Positions 47,500-60,048 of a DNA stretch of 64,000 bases are shown here, piece after piece. A program made the translations under genes and the position numbers. Under the pieces are notes generated by a model. The model was not told the origin of the DNA. It ran no database searches and saw only the letters and a list, made by a program, of their open reading frames with translations. The stretch spans positions 707,077,001 through 707,141,000 of the forward strand of contig NC_092333.1 in the NCBI RefSeq assembly GCF_046630445.1, written 5' to 3'. Within the stretch, counting starts at the first letter, position 1. Each line of letters starts with the position of its first letter. The stretch comes from Rutidosis leptorrhynchoides (lineage: Eukaryota > Streptophyta > Magnoliopsida > Asterales > Asteraceae).

Positions 47500-50400
47500 T
47501 TAAGCTGTTGAAGGTGTTGACGAATCTTCTGGAAATAGATGCGGGTATTTCTTCTTCATCTGATCTTCACGCTCCCAGGTGAACTCGGGTCCTCTACGAG
47601 CATTCCATCGAACCTTAACAATTGGTATCTTGTTTTGCTTATGTCTTTTAACCTCACGATCCATTATTTCGACGGGTTCTTCGATGAATTGGAGTTTTTC
47701 GTTGATTTGGATATCATCTAACGGAATAGTGAGATCTTCTTTAGCAAAACATTTCTTCAAATTCGAGACGTGGAAAGTGTTATGTACAGCCGCGAGTTGT
47801 TGAGGTAACTCAAGTCGGTAAGCTACTGGTCCGACACGATCAATAATCTTGAATGGTCCAATATACCTTGGATTTAATTTCCCTCGTTTACCAAATCGTA
47901 CAACGCCTTTCCAAGGTGCAACTTTAAGCATGACCATATCTCCAATTTCAAATTCTATATCTTTTCTTTTAATGTCAGCGTAGCTCTTTTGTCGACTTTG
48001 GGCGGTTTTCAACCGTTGTTGAATTTGGATGATCTTCTCGGTAGTTTCTTGTATAATCTCCGGACCCGTAATTTGTCTATCCCCCACTTCACTCCAACAA
48101 ATCGGAGACCTGCACTTTCTACCATAAAGTGCTTCAAACGGCGCCATCTCAATGCTTGAATGGTAGCTGTTGTTGTAGGAAAATTCTGCTAACGGTAGAT
48201 GTCGATCCCAACTGTTTCCGAAATCAATAACACATGCTCGTAGCATGTCTTCAAGCGTTTGTATCGTCCTTTCGCTCTGCCCATCAGTTTGTGGATGATA
48301 GGCAGTACTCATGACTAGACGAGTTCCTAATGCTTGCTGTAATGTCTGCCAGAATCTTGAAATAAATCTGCCATCCCTATCAGAGATAATAGAGATTGGT
48401 ATTCCATGTCTGGAGACGACTTCCTTCAAATACAGTCGTGCTAACTTCTCCATCTTGTCATCTTCTCTTATTGGCAGGAAGTGTGCTGATTTGGTGAGAC
48501 GATCAACTATTACCCAAATAGTATCAAAACCACTTGCAGTCCTTGGCAATTTAGTGATGAAATCCATGGTAATGTTTTCCCATTTCCATTCTGGGATTTC
48601 GGGTTGTTGAAGTAGACCTGATGATTTCTGATGCTCAGCTTTGACCTTAGAACACGTCAAACATTCTCCTACGTATTTAGCAACATCGACTTTCATACCC
48701 GGCCACCAAAAATGTTTCTTGAGATCCTTGTACATCTTCCCCGTTCCAGGATGTATTGAGTATCTGGTTTTATGAGCTTCTCTAAGTACCATTTCTCTCA
48801 TATCTCCAAATTTTGGTACCCAAATCCTTTCAGCCCTATACCGGGTTCCGTCTTCCCGAATATTAAGATGCTTCTCCGATCCTTTGGGTATTTCATCCTT
48901 TAAATTTCCCTCTTTTAAAACTTCTTGTTGCGCCTCCTTTATTTGAGTAGTAAGGTTATTATGAATCATTATATTCATAGATTTTACTCGAATGGGTTCT
49001 CTATCCTTCCTGCTCAAGGCATCGGCTACCACATTTGCCTTTCCCGGGTGGTAACGAATCTCAAATCGTAATCATTCAATAATTCAATCCACCTACGCTG
49101 CCTCATATTCAGTTGTTTCTGATTAAATATGTGTTGAAGACTTTTGTGGTCAGTATATATAATACTTTTGACCCCATACAAGTAGTGCCTCCAAGTCTTT
49201 AATGCAAAAACAACCGCGCCTAATTCCAAATCATGCGTCGTATAATTTTGTTCGTGAATCTTCAATTGTCTAGACGCATAAGCAATCACCTTCGTTCGTT
49301 GCATTAATACACAACCGAGACCTTGCTTTGATGCGTCACAATAAATCACAAAATCATCATTCCCTTCAGGCAATGACAATATAGGTGCCGTAGTTAGCTT
49401 TTTCTTCAATAACTGAAACGCTTTCTCTTGTTCATCATTCCATTCAAATTTCTTCCCTTTATGCGTTAATGCAGTCAAGGGTTTTGCTATTCTGGAAAAG
49501 TCTTGGATGAACCTTCTGTAGTAACCAGCTAGTCCTAAAAATTGGCGTATGTGTTTCGGAGTTTTCGGGGTTTCCCACTTTTCAACAGTTTCTATCTTTG
49601 CCGGATCCACCTTAATACCTTCTTTGTTCACTATGTGACCGAGGAATTGAACTTCTTCCAACCAAAATGCACACTTTGAAAACTTAGCGTACAATTCTTC
49701 CTTCCTCAATACTTCTAACACCTTTCTCAAATGTTCACCGTGTTCTTGGTCATTCTTTGAGTAAATAAGTATGTCATCAATGAAAACAATGACAAACTTG
49801 TCAAGGTATGGTCCACACACTCGGTTCATAAGGTCCATGAACACAGCTGGTGCATTAGTTAAACCAAACGGCATGACCATAAACTCGTAATGACCGTAAC
49901 GTGTTCTGAAAGCAGTCTTTGGAATATCATCTTCTTTCACCCGCATTTGATGATACCCGGAACGTAAGTCAATCTTTGAATAAATAGACGAGCCTTGTAG
50001 TTGATCAAATAAGTCGTCGGTTCTCGGTAGTGGGTAGCGGTTCTTGATGGTAGGTTTGTTCAACTCTCGGTAGTCGATACACAACCTGAATGTACCATCT
50101 TTCTTCTTGACAAACAAAACAGGAGCTCCCCACGGTGATGTGCTTGGTCGAATGAAACCACGCTCTAAAAGTTCTTGTAATTGGCTTTGCAGTTCTTTCA
50201 TCTCGCTGGGTGTGAGTCTGTAAGGAGCACGAGCTATTGGTGCAGCTCCTGGTACAAGATCTATTTGAAATTCAACGGATCGATGTGGGGGTAATCCCGG
50301 TAATTCTTTCGAAAATACATCGGGAAATTCTTTTGCAATGGGAACATCATTGATGCTCTTTTCTTCAGTTTGTACTTTCTCGACGTGTGCTAGAACAGCA

Positions 50401-51214
50401 TAGCAACCTTTTCTTATTAGTTTTTGTGCCTTCAAATTACTAATAAGATGTAGCTTCGTGTTGCCCTTTTCTCCGTACACCATTAAGGGTTTTCCTTTTT
50501 CTCGTATAATGCAAATTGCATTTTTGTAACAAACGATCTCTGCTTTCACTTCTTTCAACCAGTCCATACCGATTATCACATCAAAACTCCCTAACTCTAC
50601 TGGTATCAAATCAATCTTAAATGTTTCGCTAACCAGTTTAATTTCTCGATTCTGACATATATTATCTGCTGAAATTAATTTACCATTTGCTAATTCGAGT
50701 AAAAATTTACTATCCAAAGGCGTCAATGGACAACTTAATTTAGCACAAAAATCTCTACTCATATAGCTTCTATCCGCACCCGAATCAAATAAAACGTAAG
50801 CAGATTTATTGTCAATAAGAAACGTACCCGTAACAAGCTCCGGGTCTTCCTGTGCCTCTGCCGCATTAATATTGAAAACTCTTCCGCGGCCTTGTCCATT
50901 CGTGTTCTCCTGGTTCGGGCAATTTCTAATAATGTGGCCCGGTTTTCCACATTTATAACAAACTACATTGGCATAACTTGCTCCGACACTACTTGCTCCG
51001 CCATTACTCGTTCCGACACCATTTGTTCCTTTCGTTCTATTAACCCCTGGTCCGTAGACCTCACACTTCGCCGCGCTATGACCATTTCTTTTACACTTGT
51101 TGCAAAATTTGGTGCAGAACCCCGAGTGATACTTTTCACACCTTTGGCATAGCTGCTTCTGATTGTTGTTGTTGTTGCGGTTATTATTGTTGTTGGGATG
51201 ATTGTTGTAGTTGC

Positions 51215-51245
<31 letters not shown>

Positions 51246-52079
51246 GGGCCGTTTGTTGTAGTTGCGATTGATGTTGCGATTGTTGGGATAATTGTTGCGA
51301 TTATTGTTGTAATTGCTGTTGTTGTTGTATTGGTGATTCTTATCACCGTTTTCCTCCCACTTTCTTTTGACTTGCTTCACATTGGCCTCTTCAGCAGTCT
51401 GTTCTTTAATTCTTTCTTCAATCTGGTTCACTAGTTTGTGAGCCATTCTACATGCCTGTTGTATGGAGGAGGGCTCGTGTGAACTTATATCTTCTTGGAT
51501 TCTTTCCGGTAATCCTTTCACAAATGCGTCGATCTTCTCTTCCTCATCTTCGAATGCTCCCGGACACAATAGGCACAATTCTGTGAATCGTCTTTCGTAC
51601 GTGGTAATATCAAATCCTTGGGTTCGTAACCCTCTAAGTTCTGTCTTGAGCTTATTGACCTCGGTTCTGGGACGGTACTTCTCGTTCATCAAGTGCTTGA
51701 ATGCTGACCACGGTAGTGCGTACGCATCGTCTTGTCCCACTTGCTCTAGATAGGTATTCCACCATGTTAACGCAGAACCTGTGAAGGTATGCGTAGCGTA
51801 CTTCACTTTGTCCTCTTCAGTACACTTACTTATGGCAAACACCGATTCGACCTTCTCGGTCCACCGTTTCAATCTGATCGGTCCTTCGGTTCCATCAAAT
51901 TCCAAAGGTTTGCAGGCAGTGAATTCTTTGTAGGTGCATCCTACACGATTTCCTGTACTGCTAGATCCAAGGTTATTGTTGGTATGTAGCGCAGCCTGTA
52001 CTGCGGCTATGTTTGAAGCTAGAAAAGTACGGAATTCCTCTTCATTCATATTCACGGTGTGTCGAGTAGTCGGTGCCAT
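47500..52079 (-). pseudogene. Gag-Pol of E2, frameshifted in RNase H
   Basis: Starts with a good ATG at 52079 ([16 protein letters not shown]), the start E1 has lost. The Gag, zinc clusters, DSGAD protease, RT with FIDDILIYS and most of RNase H are open to 49026. A one-base deletion relative to E1 near 49062-49066, just after NDYD, shifts the frame. From 49032 the second frame is open to 47500 and encodes the rest: zinc site, integrase D,D,E core and chromodomain-like tail. The Asn-rich stretch is four residues longer than in E1. As it stands, this copy would make Gag, protease and RT but not integrase in the same frame. Confidence 0.93.
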
Positions 52080-52420
52080 TTCCTTCAAAATAGTCTAATG
52101 GAACAAGTTAATCATACAGAATATTAAGAGTAGTTAATAGTATTTCGTAGCATAATATGAACTCATTTATAAAAGCTTTTTCTTCATATTAGCATTTTAT
52201 AAGTTTAAATTCGGGTAGTACCTACCCGTTAAGTTCATACTTAGTAGCTGATATACAATTCAACTACTACAATTCTATATGAAAAACTGATTATAATAAT
52301 ATTTCGCGTTCAAACTTTTACACAATATTTTACAAACTTACAATACCGCTTATTTTACATATAGCATGAAATATAGCACACAATAAATTTGATACAAGAT
52401 GGTTGTGAAGATAATTCTAG

Positions 52421-53104
52421 CTAGTACACAAGTCGTTCAGCAAAGGCAATAAAGACACGTAATTCATACGTCCAGAAACAAGTCATGCATTCTGGTTTTA
52501 CTAGGATTACTTCCCATCCTTGGTCTTGTGGAACATAACCGTTATGGCCGTTGATAAGACAGCGTGTTGTAACGTCGTCAAAGGGACGAGGGGTACGTAA
52601 TGTCCAACAGTCCCGTAACAATCTAAAAACCTCATTTCTTATCCCAATTACCGACTCCGTCACTTGTGGGAACGTTTTGTTTAATAGTTGTAGCCCGATG
52701 TTCTTGTTCTCACTTTGGTGAGAAGCGAACATTACTAATCCGTAAGCATAACATGCTTCTTTATGTTGCATGTTAGCCGCTTTTTCTAAATTACGAAGTT
52801 CAATATTCGGATATATTGAGTCAAAATAATTTCTTAACCCATTGCGTAAAATAGCATTTGGGTTCCCCGCAATATATGCGTCAAAGTAAACACATCGTAA
52901 CTTATGGATTTCCCAATGTGATATCCCCCATCTTTCGAACGAAAGCCTTTTATAAACCAAGGCATTCTTGGAACGTTCTTCGAATGTCTTACAAACTGAT
53001 CTCGCCTTAAATAGTTGTGCCGAAGAATTCTGACCGACTCTAGACAAGATTTCATCAATCATGTCTCCGGGTAGGTCTCTTAAAATATTGGGTTGTCTAT
53101 CCAT
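52421..53104 (-). CDS. F-box protein of E2 (intact, 227 aa; At2g35280-like family)
   Basis: Complete frame from MDRQPNILRDLPGDMIDEIL to a stop at 52421. F-box at residues about 8-50 (LPGDMIDEILSRV...SVCKTF), then the family-specific middle (YFDAYIAGNPNAILRNGL; LEKAANMQHKEACYAYG) which resembles Sel1-type repeats, and a tail with several Trp and Cys (CWTL, CFWTYELR). Family role: substrate adaptor of SCF ubiquitin ligase, contacting SKP1 through the F-box. It differs from E1 by about eight residues plus the E1 stop. The ORF is on the element's sense strand, between the acidic ORF and gag. No intron is visible, consistent with capture through RNA (inference). It could help the element by removing a host restriction factor, or be a passenger; the sequence does not decide. 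Confidence 0.85.
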   Translation of the reverse strand: MDRQPNILRDLPGDMIDEILSRVGQNSSAQLFKARSVCKTFEERSKNALVYKRLSFERWGISHWEIHKLRCVYFDAYIAGNPNAILRNGLRNYFDSIYPNIELRNLEKAANMQHKEACYAYGLVMFASHQSENKNIGLQLLNKTFPQVTESVIGIRNEVFRLLRDCWTLRTPRPFDDVTTRCLINGHNGYVPQDQGWEVILVKPECMTCFWTYELRVFIAFAERLVY

Positions 53105-53240
53105 TTTGTGTTTTTATACTGTAAAATAGACAAGAGTTAGATTCATAAAAAAATACTTATTAATACAAGCAATTTTTACATATATCATAAAGCATAAGCA
53201 CACTATATTACATATATTACACCACACGAATACAACTATC

Positions 53241-53855
53241 TTATTCCGACTCACTTGTTTCTTCTTCTTCGGTTTTGGTTCGTTTTGCCAAGTTTCTAGG
53301 GATATATGATGTTTCCCTAATGCGAGCCGTAATTTTCCACATTGGTTTAGAAAAACCTGGTGGTTTAGAGGTTCCCGGGTCATTGTTACAACTTAAGGAC
53401 TTCGGGAGTTGACGATACATATAAAGTTCATCGGGGTTGGAATTAGATTTCTCTATTTTTATGCCCTTTCCCTTATTATTTTCTTTTGCCTTTTTAAATT
53501 CAGTTGGGGTAATTTCTATAACATCATCGGAATTCTCGTCAGAATCCGATTCATCGGAGAATTGGTAATCCTCCCAATATTTTGCTTCTTTAGCGGAAAC
53601 ACCATTGACCATAATTAACCTTGGTCGGTTGGTTGAGGATTTTCTTTTACTTAACCGTTTTATTATTTCCCCCACCGGTTCTATTTCTTCATCCGGTTCT
53701 GATTCTTCTTCCGGTTCCGATTCTTCTTCTGGTTCCGACTCTTCTTCCGGTTCCTCTTCGGGAACTTATGAATCAGTCCACGAAACATTCCAATTTACAT
53801 TTGACTCTTCATTATTATTAGGTGAGTCAATGTGACTTGTTCTAGAGGTAGACAT
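53241..53855 (-). pseudogene. Acidic leader ORF of E2, with a premature stop
   Basis: Same ORF as 26117-26731 in E1. The frame begins with ATG at 53855 but a CAA in E1 is TAA here (+ 53766-53768, about codon 30). Downstream it is open to 53241, with a possible restart at 53675 that would give 144 residues. The EPEEES-type repeats and the KRLSKRKSS basic block are retained. Confidence 0.8.
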
Positions 53856-54050
53856 CTATCACATAATATCAAACGCGTTAAGAGATTAATATATCACATA
53901 ATATTCACATGTTAAAAATATATAGTTTCCAACAAAATTTGTTAAGCAATCATTTTTCAAGTAAACACGGTCGAAGTCCAGACTCACTAATGCATCCTAA
54001 CAAACTCGATAAGACACACTAATGCAAAATTCTGGTTCTCTAAGACCAAC

Positions 54051-54062
54051 GCTCGGATACCA
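54051..54062 (-). other. Primer-binding site of E2
   Basis: TGGTATCCGAGC on the minus strand, one base off the tRNA-Met complement found in E1. Confidence 0.9.
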
Positions 54063-54064
54063 AC

Positions 54065-57000
54065 TGAAACGTCCCGTTCTTATTGATTAAAAACGTTCCA
54101 TATTAATTGATTTCGTTGCGAGGTTTTGACCTCTATATGAGACGTTTTTCAAAGACTGCATTCATTTTTAAAACAAACCATAATCTTTATTTCATAAATA
54201 AAGGTTTAAAAGCTTTACGTAGATTATCAAATAATGATAATCTAAAATATCCTGTTTACACATGACCATTACATAATGGTTTACAATACAAATATGTTAC
54301 ATCGAAATCAGTTTCTTGAATGCAGTTTTTACACACTATCATACAAACATGGACTTCAAATCTTGTCCTTATTTTAGTATGCAACAGCGGAAACTCTTAA
54401 TATTCACCTGAGAATAAACATGCTTTAAACGTCAACAAAAATGTTGGTGAGTTATAGGTTTAACCTATATATATCAAATCGTAACAATAGACCACAAGAT
54501 TTCATATTTCAATACACATCCCATACATAGAGATAAAAATCATTCATATGGTGAACACCTAGTAACCGACATTAACAAGATGCATATATAAGAATATCCC
54601 CATCATTTCGGGACACCCTTCGGATATGATATAAATTTCGAAGTACTAAAGCATCCGGTACTTTGGATGAGGTTTGTTAGGCCCAATAGATCTATCTTTA
54701 GGATTCGCGTCAATTAGGGTGTCTGTTCCCTAATTCTTAGATTACCAGACTTAATAAAAAGGGGCATATTCGATTTTGATGATTCAACCATAGAATGTAG
54801 TTTCACGTACTTGTGTCTATTTTGTAAATCATTTATAAAACCTGCATGTATTCTCATCCCAAAAATATTAGATTTTAAAAGTGGGACTATAACTCATTTT
54901 CACAGATTTTTACTTCGTCGGGAAGTAAGACTTGGCCACTGTTGATTCACGAACCTATAACAATATATACATATATATTAAAGTATGTTCAAAATATATT
55001 TACAACACTTTTAATATATTTTGATGTTTTAAGTTTATTAATTCAGCTGTCCTCGTTAGTAACCTACAACTAGTTGTCCACAGTTAGATGTACAGAAATA
55101 AATCGATAAACATTATCTTGAATCAATCCACGACCCAGTGTATACATATCTCAGTATTGATCACAACTCAAACTATATATATTTTGGAATCAACCTCAAC
55201 CCTGTATAGCTAACTCCAACATTCACATATAGAGTGTCTATGGTTGTTCCGAAATATATATAGATGTGTCGACATGATAGGTCGAAACATTGTATACGTG
55301 TCTATGGTATCTCAAGATTACATAATATACAATACAAGTTGATTAAGTTATGGTTGGAATAGATTTGTTACCAATTTTCACGTAGCTAAAATGAGAAAAA
55401 TTATCCAATCTTGTTTTACCCATAACTTCTTCATTTTAAATCCGTTTTGAGTGAATCAAATTGCTATGGTTTCATATTGAACTCTATTTTATGAATCTAA
55501 ACATAAAAAGTATAGGTTTATAGTCAGAAAAATAAGTTACAAGTCTTTTTTGTAAAGGTAGTCATTTCAGTCGAAAGAACGACGTCTAGATGACCATTTT
55601 AGAAAACATACTTCCACTTTGAGTTTAACCATAATTTTTGGATATAGTTTCATGTTCATAATAAAAATCATTTTCTCAGAATAACAACTTTTAAATCAAA
55701 GTTTATCATAGTTTTTAATTAACTAACCCAAAACAGCCCGCAGTGTTACTACGACGGCGTAAATCCGGTTTTACGGTGTTTTTCGTGTTTCCAGGTTTTA
55801 AATCATTAAGTTAGCATATCATATAGATATAGAACATGTGTTTAGTTAATTTTAAAAGTCAAGTTAGAAGGATTAACTTTTGTTTGCGAACAAGTTTAGA
55901 ATTAACTAAACTATGTTCTAGTGATTACGAGTTTAAACCTTCGAATAAGATAGTTTTATATATATGAATCGAATGATGTTATGAACATCATTACTACCTC
56001 AAGTTTAGTAGGTAAACCTACTGGAAGTGACAAGAAATGATCTAGCTTCAAAGGATCTTGGATGGCTTGAAAGTTCTTGAAGTAGGATCATGACACAAAA
56101 ACAAGTTCAAGTAAGATTTTTACTCGAATTAAGATAGTTTATAGTTATAGAAATTGAATCAAAGTTTGAATATGAATATTACCTTGAATAAGAAAGATAA
56201 CCTACTGTATATAACAAAGGTTTCTTGATCTTAGATGATTACTTGGAATGGATTAGAAAGCTTGGAAGTAAATTAGTAAACTTGAAGGGATTTTTGAAGT
56301 GTTCTTGAAGTGTTCTTCCTATGATGATTATAGCTTGATTCTTGAAGTGATTTTTGATGAAGATGATGATTAACTACTGGAAAAATACGGTCATAATAGT
56401 GTGGGTGTGTTGAGAGAGAATTAGAAAGAGAATTGGAAGTGAAATGGAGTGAATGATGAGTGGTAATTGGTGAGTGGTGAGTGGGGTTAAAAGGAGTTCT
56501 AGTTAGTTGACTAGCTTATGGTAGAAGTTAAAATTGATTAGTCATACATGACATAATCAAGAGTGGAATCCCATGCTAGTTCCTATTGGTATATACCCAT
56601 AGTAAGTACGTTTTGAAGCTGTGTATAATACGGGTAAGAATACGACTAGAATTCTTGATGTAAGAAAAGAATGGGAAAGTAAATGTAACCATTTTCGTTA
56701 AGTATGAGTGTTTTGATATATGTCTTGAAGTCTTCCAAAAGTATTTTAATACATCTAAATACACTACATGTATATACATTTTAACTGAGTCGTTAAGTCA
56801 TCGTTATTCGTTACATGTAAGTGTTGTTTTGAAACCTTTAAGTTAACGATCTCAATTAATGTTGTTAACCCATTGTTTATTATATCTAATGAGATGTTAA
56901 ATTATTATATTATCATGATATTATGATATATTAATATATCTTAATATGATATATATACATTTAAATGTCGTTACAACGATAATCGTTACATATATGTCTC

Positions 57001-57315
57001 GTTTCGAAATCCTTAAGTTAGTAGCCTTGTTTATATGTATATAACTCATTGTTAATATACTTATGGAGATAATTACTTATCATAATCTCATGTTAACCAT
57101 ATGTATATCCATATATATATATCGTCATGTCGTTTTTACAAGTTTTAACGTTCGTGAATCGCCGGTCAACTTGGGTGGTCAATTGTCTATATGAAACATA
57201 TTTCAATTAATCAAGTCTTAACAAATTTGATTGCTTAACATGTTGGAAACATTTAATCATGTAAATATCAATCTCAATTAATATATATAAACATGGAACA
57301 GTTCGGGTCACTACA
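54065..57315 (-). repeat. E2 5' LTR
   Basis: 3251 bp. On the minus strand, positions from 57315 to about 56000 (first 1.3 kb of the LTR) are diverged from E1, while the remainder is nearly identical to E1. Confidence 0.95.
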
Positions 57316-57320
57316 CTATA
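57316..57320 (+). other. Target-site duplication of element E2 (right)
   Basis: CTATA, matching 44210-44214. Confidence 0.95.
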
Positions 57321-58615
57321 GGTTGTGGTACTCGGGTTCTAGGATAGCACGGAACGGGGTAGGTATCTTTTTGGGAAATCTACATAAGGATAACGTTGTT
57401 GACGTGGGTAGGTTTAGCGATAGGATTATGTCGGTTAGTCTAATTATTAAGGAGGAAACTTTCACGGTCATTAGCGCGTACGCACCTCATGCGGGTTTAA
57501 GTGATGCGGAAAAGAAGAGTTTTTGGGAATTGTTAGATGAGGTAGTGAGGGGGTGCCCAGCGGATCATCGACTAATTATAGGGGGTGATCTGAATGGACA
57601 CATAGGAGTGGAGGCAGAAGGTTGCGAGGGAGCCCATGGGGGTTTTGGGTTTGGTCCTAGAAATGAAGAAGGGCGCTCAATCGTTGAGTTTGCCATTGCT
57701 CACGAGTTGGTTGCAGCTAACTCTTTTTTCAAGAAGAGGGATGCTCAGTTAGCCACTTTTTATAGCGGGGGCCGTTGCAACCAGATTGACTTTTTGCTCC
57801 TTCGTAAAGGGGAACTTAGGACATGTAGGGACTGTAAGGTCCTTCCAGCATATACGTGCTCCTCCCAGCACAGATTGTTGATCATGGACCTAGTTACCCG
57901 GGGAAGAGTTCATAGGAGGGCTAAGGTTGTGCAACATAGAATCCTTTGGAAGAACCTACATGGAGCGAAGGCAGAGACTTTTAGAACGACTGTGGCCGAT
58001 AGATTGAGTGTAGAAGGGGATAACGTAGCCCCTGCTAACGTGGACCAGTTATGGAACCGCATGGCGTCCACTATCAGAGAGGTGGCAAAAGAAGCTTTAG
58101 GGATGGCATTAGGGACATCGAGAGCCCATAAGAGTAGTAGAGAATCGTGGTGGCTTAGTGACGATGTCCAAATGAAAGTCGCGTTAAAGCAGATGAGGTT
58201 TAGGGAGCTCATTACTTTTGGAGAAGGGACACCTGCAGAGAGAACTAGGGTAGAAGAAAGATATAAAGAAGCTAAAAGAGAAGCAAAGAAGGCCGTAGCA
58301 ATTGTAAAAGACAAAGCTTGTGAAGATTTATATAGGAAACTAGACTCTAAAGAGGGAGCCAGTGACATATATAGAATAGCTAAAGCTAGGGAGCGAAGAG
58401 GCAGGGACTTAGTTAACGTCAAATATATCAAGGATGAAGCGGGTCAAAGTATAGTGAGAGAATACCTTATTAAGAAAAGATGGGAAGAGTATTTTGCATC
58501 CCTTTTTGGTAGGGAAAGAACAGAGTGGAACGGGGAACTCCGCGAGGTTCGTGAATATCAAAACAACTGTTACTGCACGAGGATTAACCAGGAGGAAGTT
58601 AGATCAGCCCTATGA
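57316..58615 (+). pseudogene. LINE endonuclease C-terminal part and linker
   Basis: Open to a TGA at 58613-58615. Contains the remaining APE motifs: FTVISAYAPH, IIGGDLNGHIG (Asp/Asn), CNQIDFLL and SSQHRLLIMDL (the final His). A basic linker with EAKREAKKAV follows. The apparent first residues encoded from 57293 belong to the E2 LTR, not to the LINE. The stop before the RT domain is in frame, so the next segment continues without shift. Confidence 0.85.
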
Positions 58616-60048
58616 AAGATGGGGAGAAACAAAGCAGTAGGACCAGACCAAATCCCGATTGAGGCGTGGAGGTGCCTAGGAGGCGATGAGGTTAGATGGT
58701 TGACAAACCTTTTCAACACGACGTTTAGAAGCGCAAAGATGCCTATGGAATGGAGACTCAGTGAGGTCATCCCTATTTACAAGAACAAGGGAGATGCAAA
58801 AATATGTAGTAATTATAGAGGCATAAAGTTACTTAGTCATACTATGAAGCTTTGGGAGAGAGTGATTGAGACGAGGCTCCGACGCGAGACAAAGGTTTCA
58901 GAGAACCAATTCGGTTTCATGCCAGGACGCTCGTCGATTGAGACGATTCACATCGTTAGAAGCCTTATGGAGAAGTATAGGGAAAAACAAAAGAACCTAC
59001 ACATGGCGTTCTTAGACCTGGAAAAGGCTTATGACTGTGTCCCGCGCGAGCTGATTTGGAAGATTCTTAACGCTAGGGGTGTCCCAAGTAGATATATAAG
59101 AACTATTAGAGATATGTACGATGGTGCGAAGACTCGCGTACGCACGGCAGTGGGAAACACAGAGTTTTTCCATGTAGAGGTAGGTTTACATCAGGGATCG
59201 GCCCTTAGCCCATATCTCTTCGCTTTGATCCTAGACGAACTAACTAAGAGGATATAAGATAACATCCCATGGTGCCTAATATTCGCCGACGATATTGTTT
59301 TAGTTTCGGATTCCCAGGAGGAGCTTAACAGAAGGCTAGAGCAATGGAGGACTGCACTAGAATCAAATGGCCTACGGATTAGCAGACTTAAATCGGAGTA
59401 CCTTAGATGCGATTTCAAGACGAGCGAAGAAGAACAAGAGGATTTAGTGGATGTCAGAATTGGGGATCAGATTTTACCTCCACAAGAGTCCTTTAGATAT
59501 TTAGGCTCGATGCTTCACAAATCGGGAAGGATAGATGAGGACGTGACGCATCGTATACGAGTAGGATGGTTGAAGTGGAGGGCAGCGAAAGGGGTGTTGT
59601 GCGACAAGAAGGTACCCCTTAAATTGAAAGGAAAATTTTTCAAGGTCGCAATCAGACCGGCCATGTTGTACGGCTCAGAGTGTGGCCAATGACGAAAGTC
59701 CAAGAGAGGAGGATGGAGGTGGCAGAAATGAGGATGCTTAGGTGGACGTGTGGCAAGACCATGCTAGATATGATACCAAATGGAGTTTTTAGGGAGAACT
59801 TGGAAGTTGGGAACATAACCAACAAGTTGAGGGAAGGACGACTTAGATGGTTCGGGCATGTTATGAGGCGCCCACTTTTAGCCCCGGTTAGGAGAGTCGA
59901 GACCCTCGTTGTTGGGGGCGTAAGGAGAAGGGGTAGACTCAAACGTAGGTTGGAGGATAGATTGAAGCTTGACATGAAGGAGCTCTTATTGACCGAGGAC
60001 ATGACTTCTGATAGGAATTTGTGGAGTAGAATTAGAATAGATGACTAG
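58616..60048 (+). pseudogene. LINE reverse transcriptase domain and C-terminus (two breaks)
   Basis: In the same frame after the [50 protein letters not shown] (catalytic Asp), [22 protein letters not shown] at 59255-59257 interrupts, then LIFADDIVLVSDS (catalytic Asp pair, about 59279) and SFRYLGSMLHKSGR. A one-base loss near 59684 shifts the frame just after YGSEC; the tail 59680-60048 (RRMEVAEMRMLRW, RLRWFGHVMRRP) is open. With one more nonsense codon and E2, the element is dead. Confidence 0.88.

Larger units (their letters stand above)
44215..57315 (-). mobile_element. Element E2: complete 13.1-kb Ty3/Gypsy retrotransposon with two extra ORFs
   Basis: Second copy of the E1 family, minus strand, inserted in the LINE with CTATA duplications. 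LTRs are about 3250 bp, TGTAGTGACC...GGGAC(A/G)TTTCA. Order on the minus strand: 5' LTR 57315-54065, PBS, acidic ORF 53855-53241, F-box 53104-52421, Gag-Pol 52079-47500, 3' LTR 47464-44215. Coding regions match E1 at about 98 per cent or better by eye, but the first part of the LTR does not. Confidence 0.95.

Noticed and set aside
57910-58431. 173-codon minus-strand ORF
   Set aside because: Antisense shadow of the LINE endonuclease-linker frame, which has clear domain motifs.
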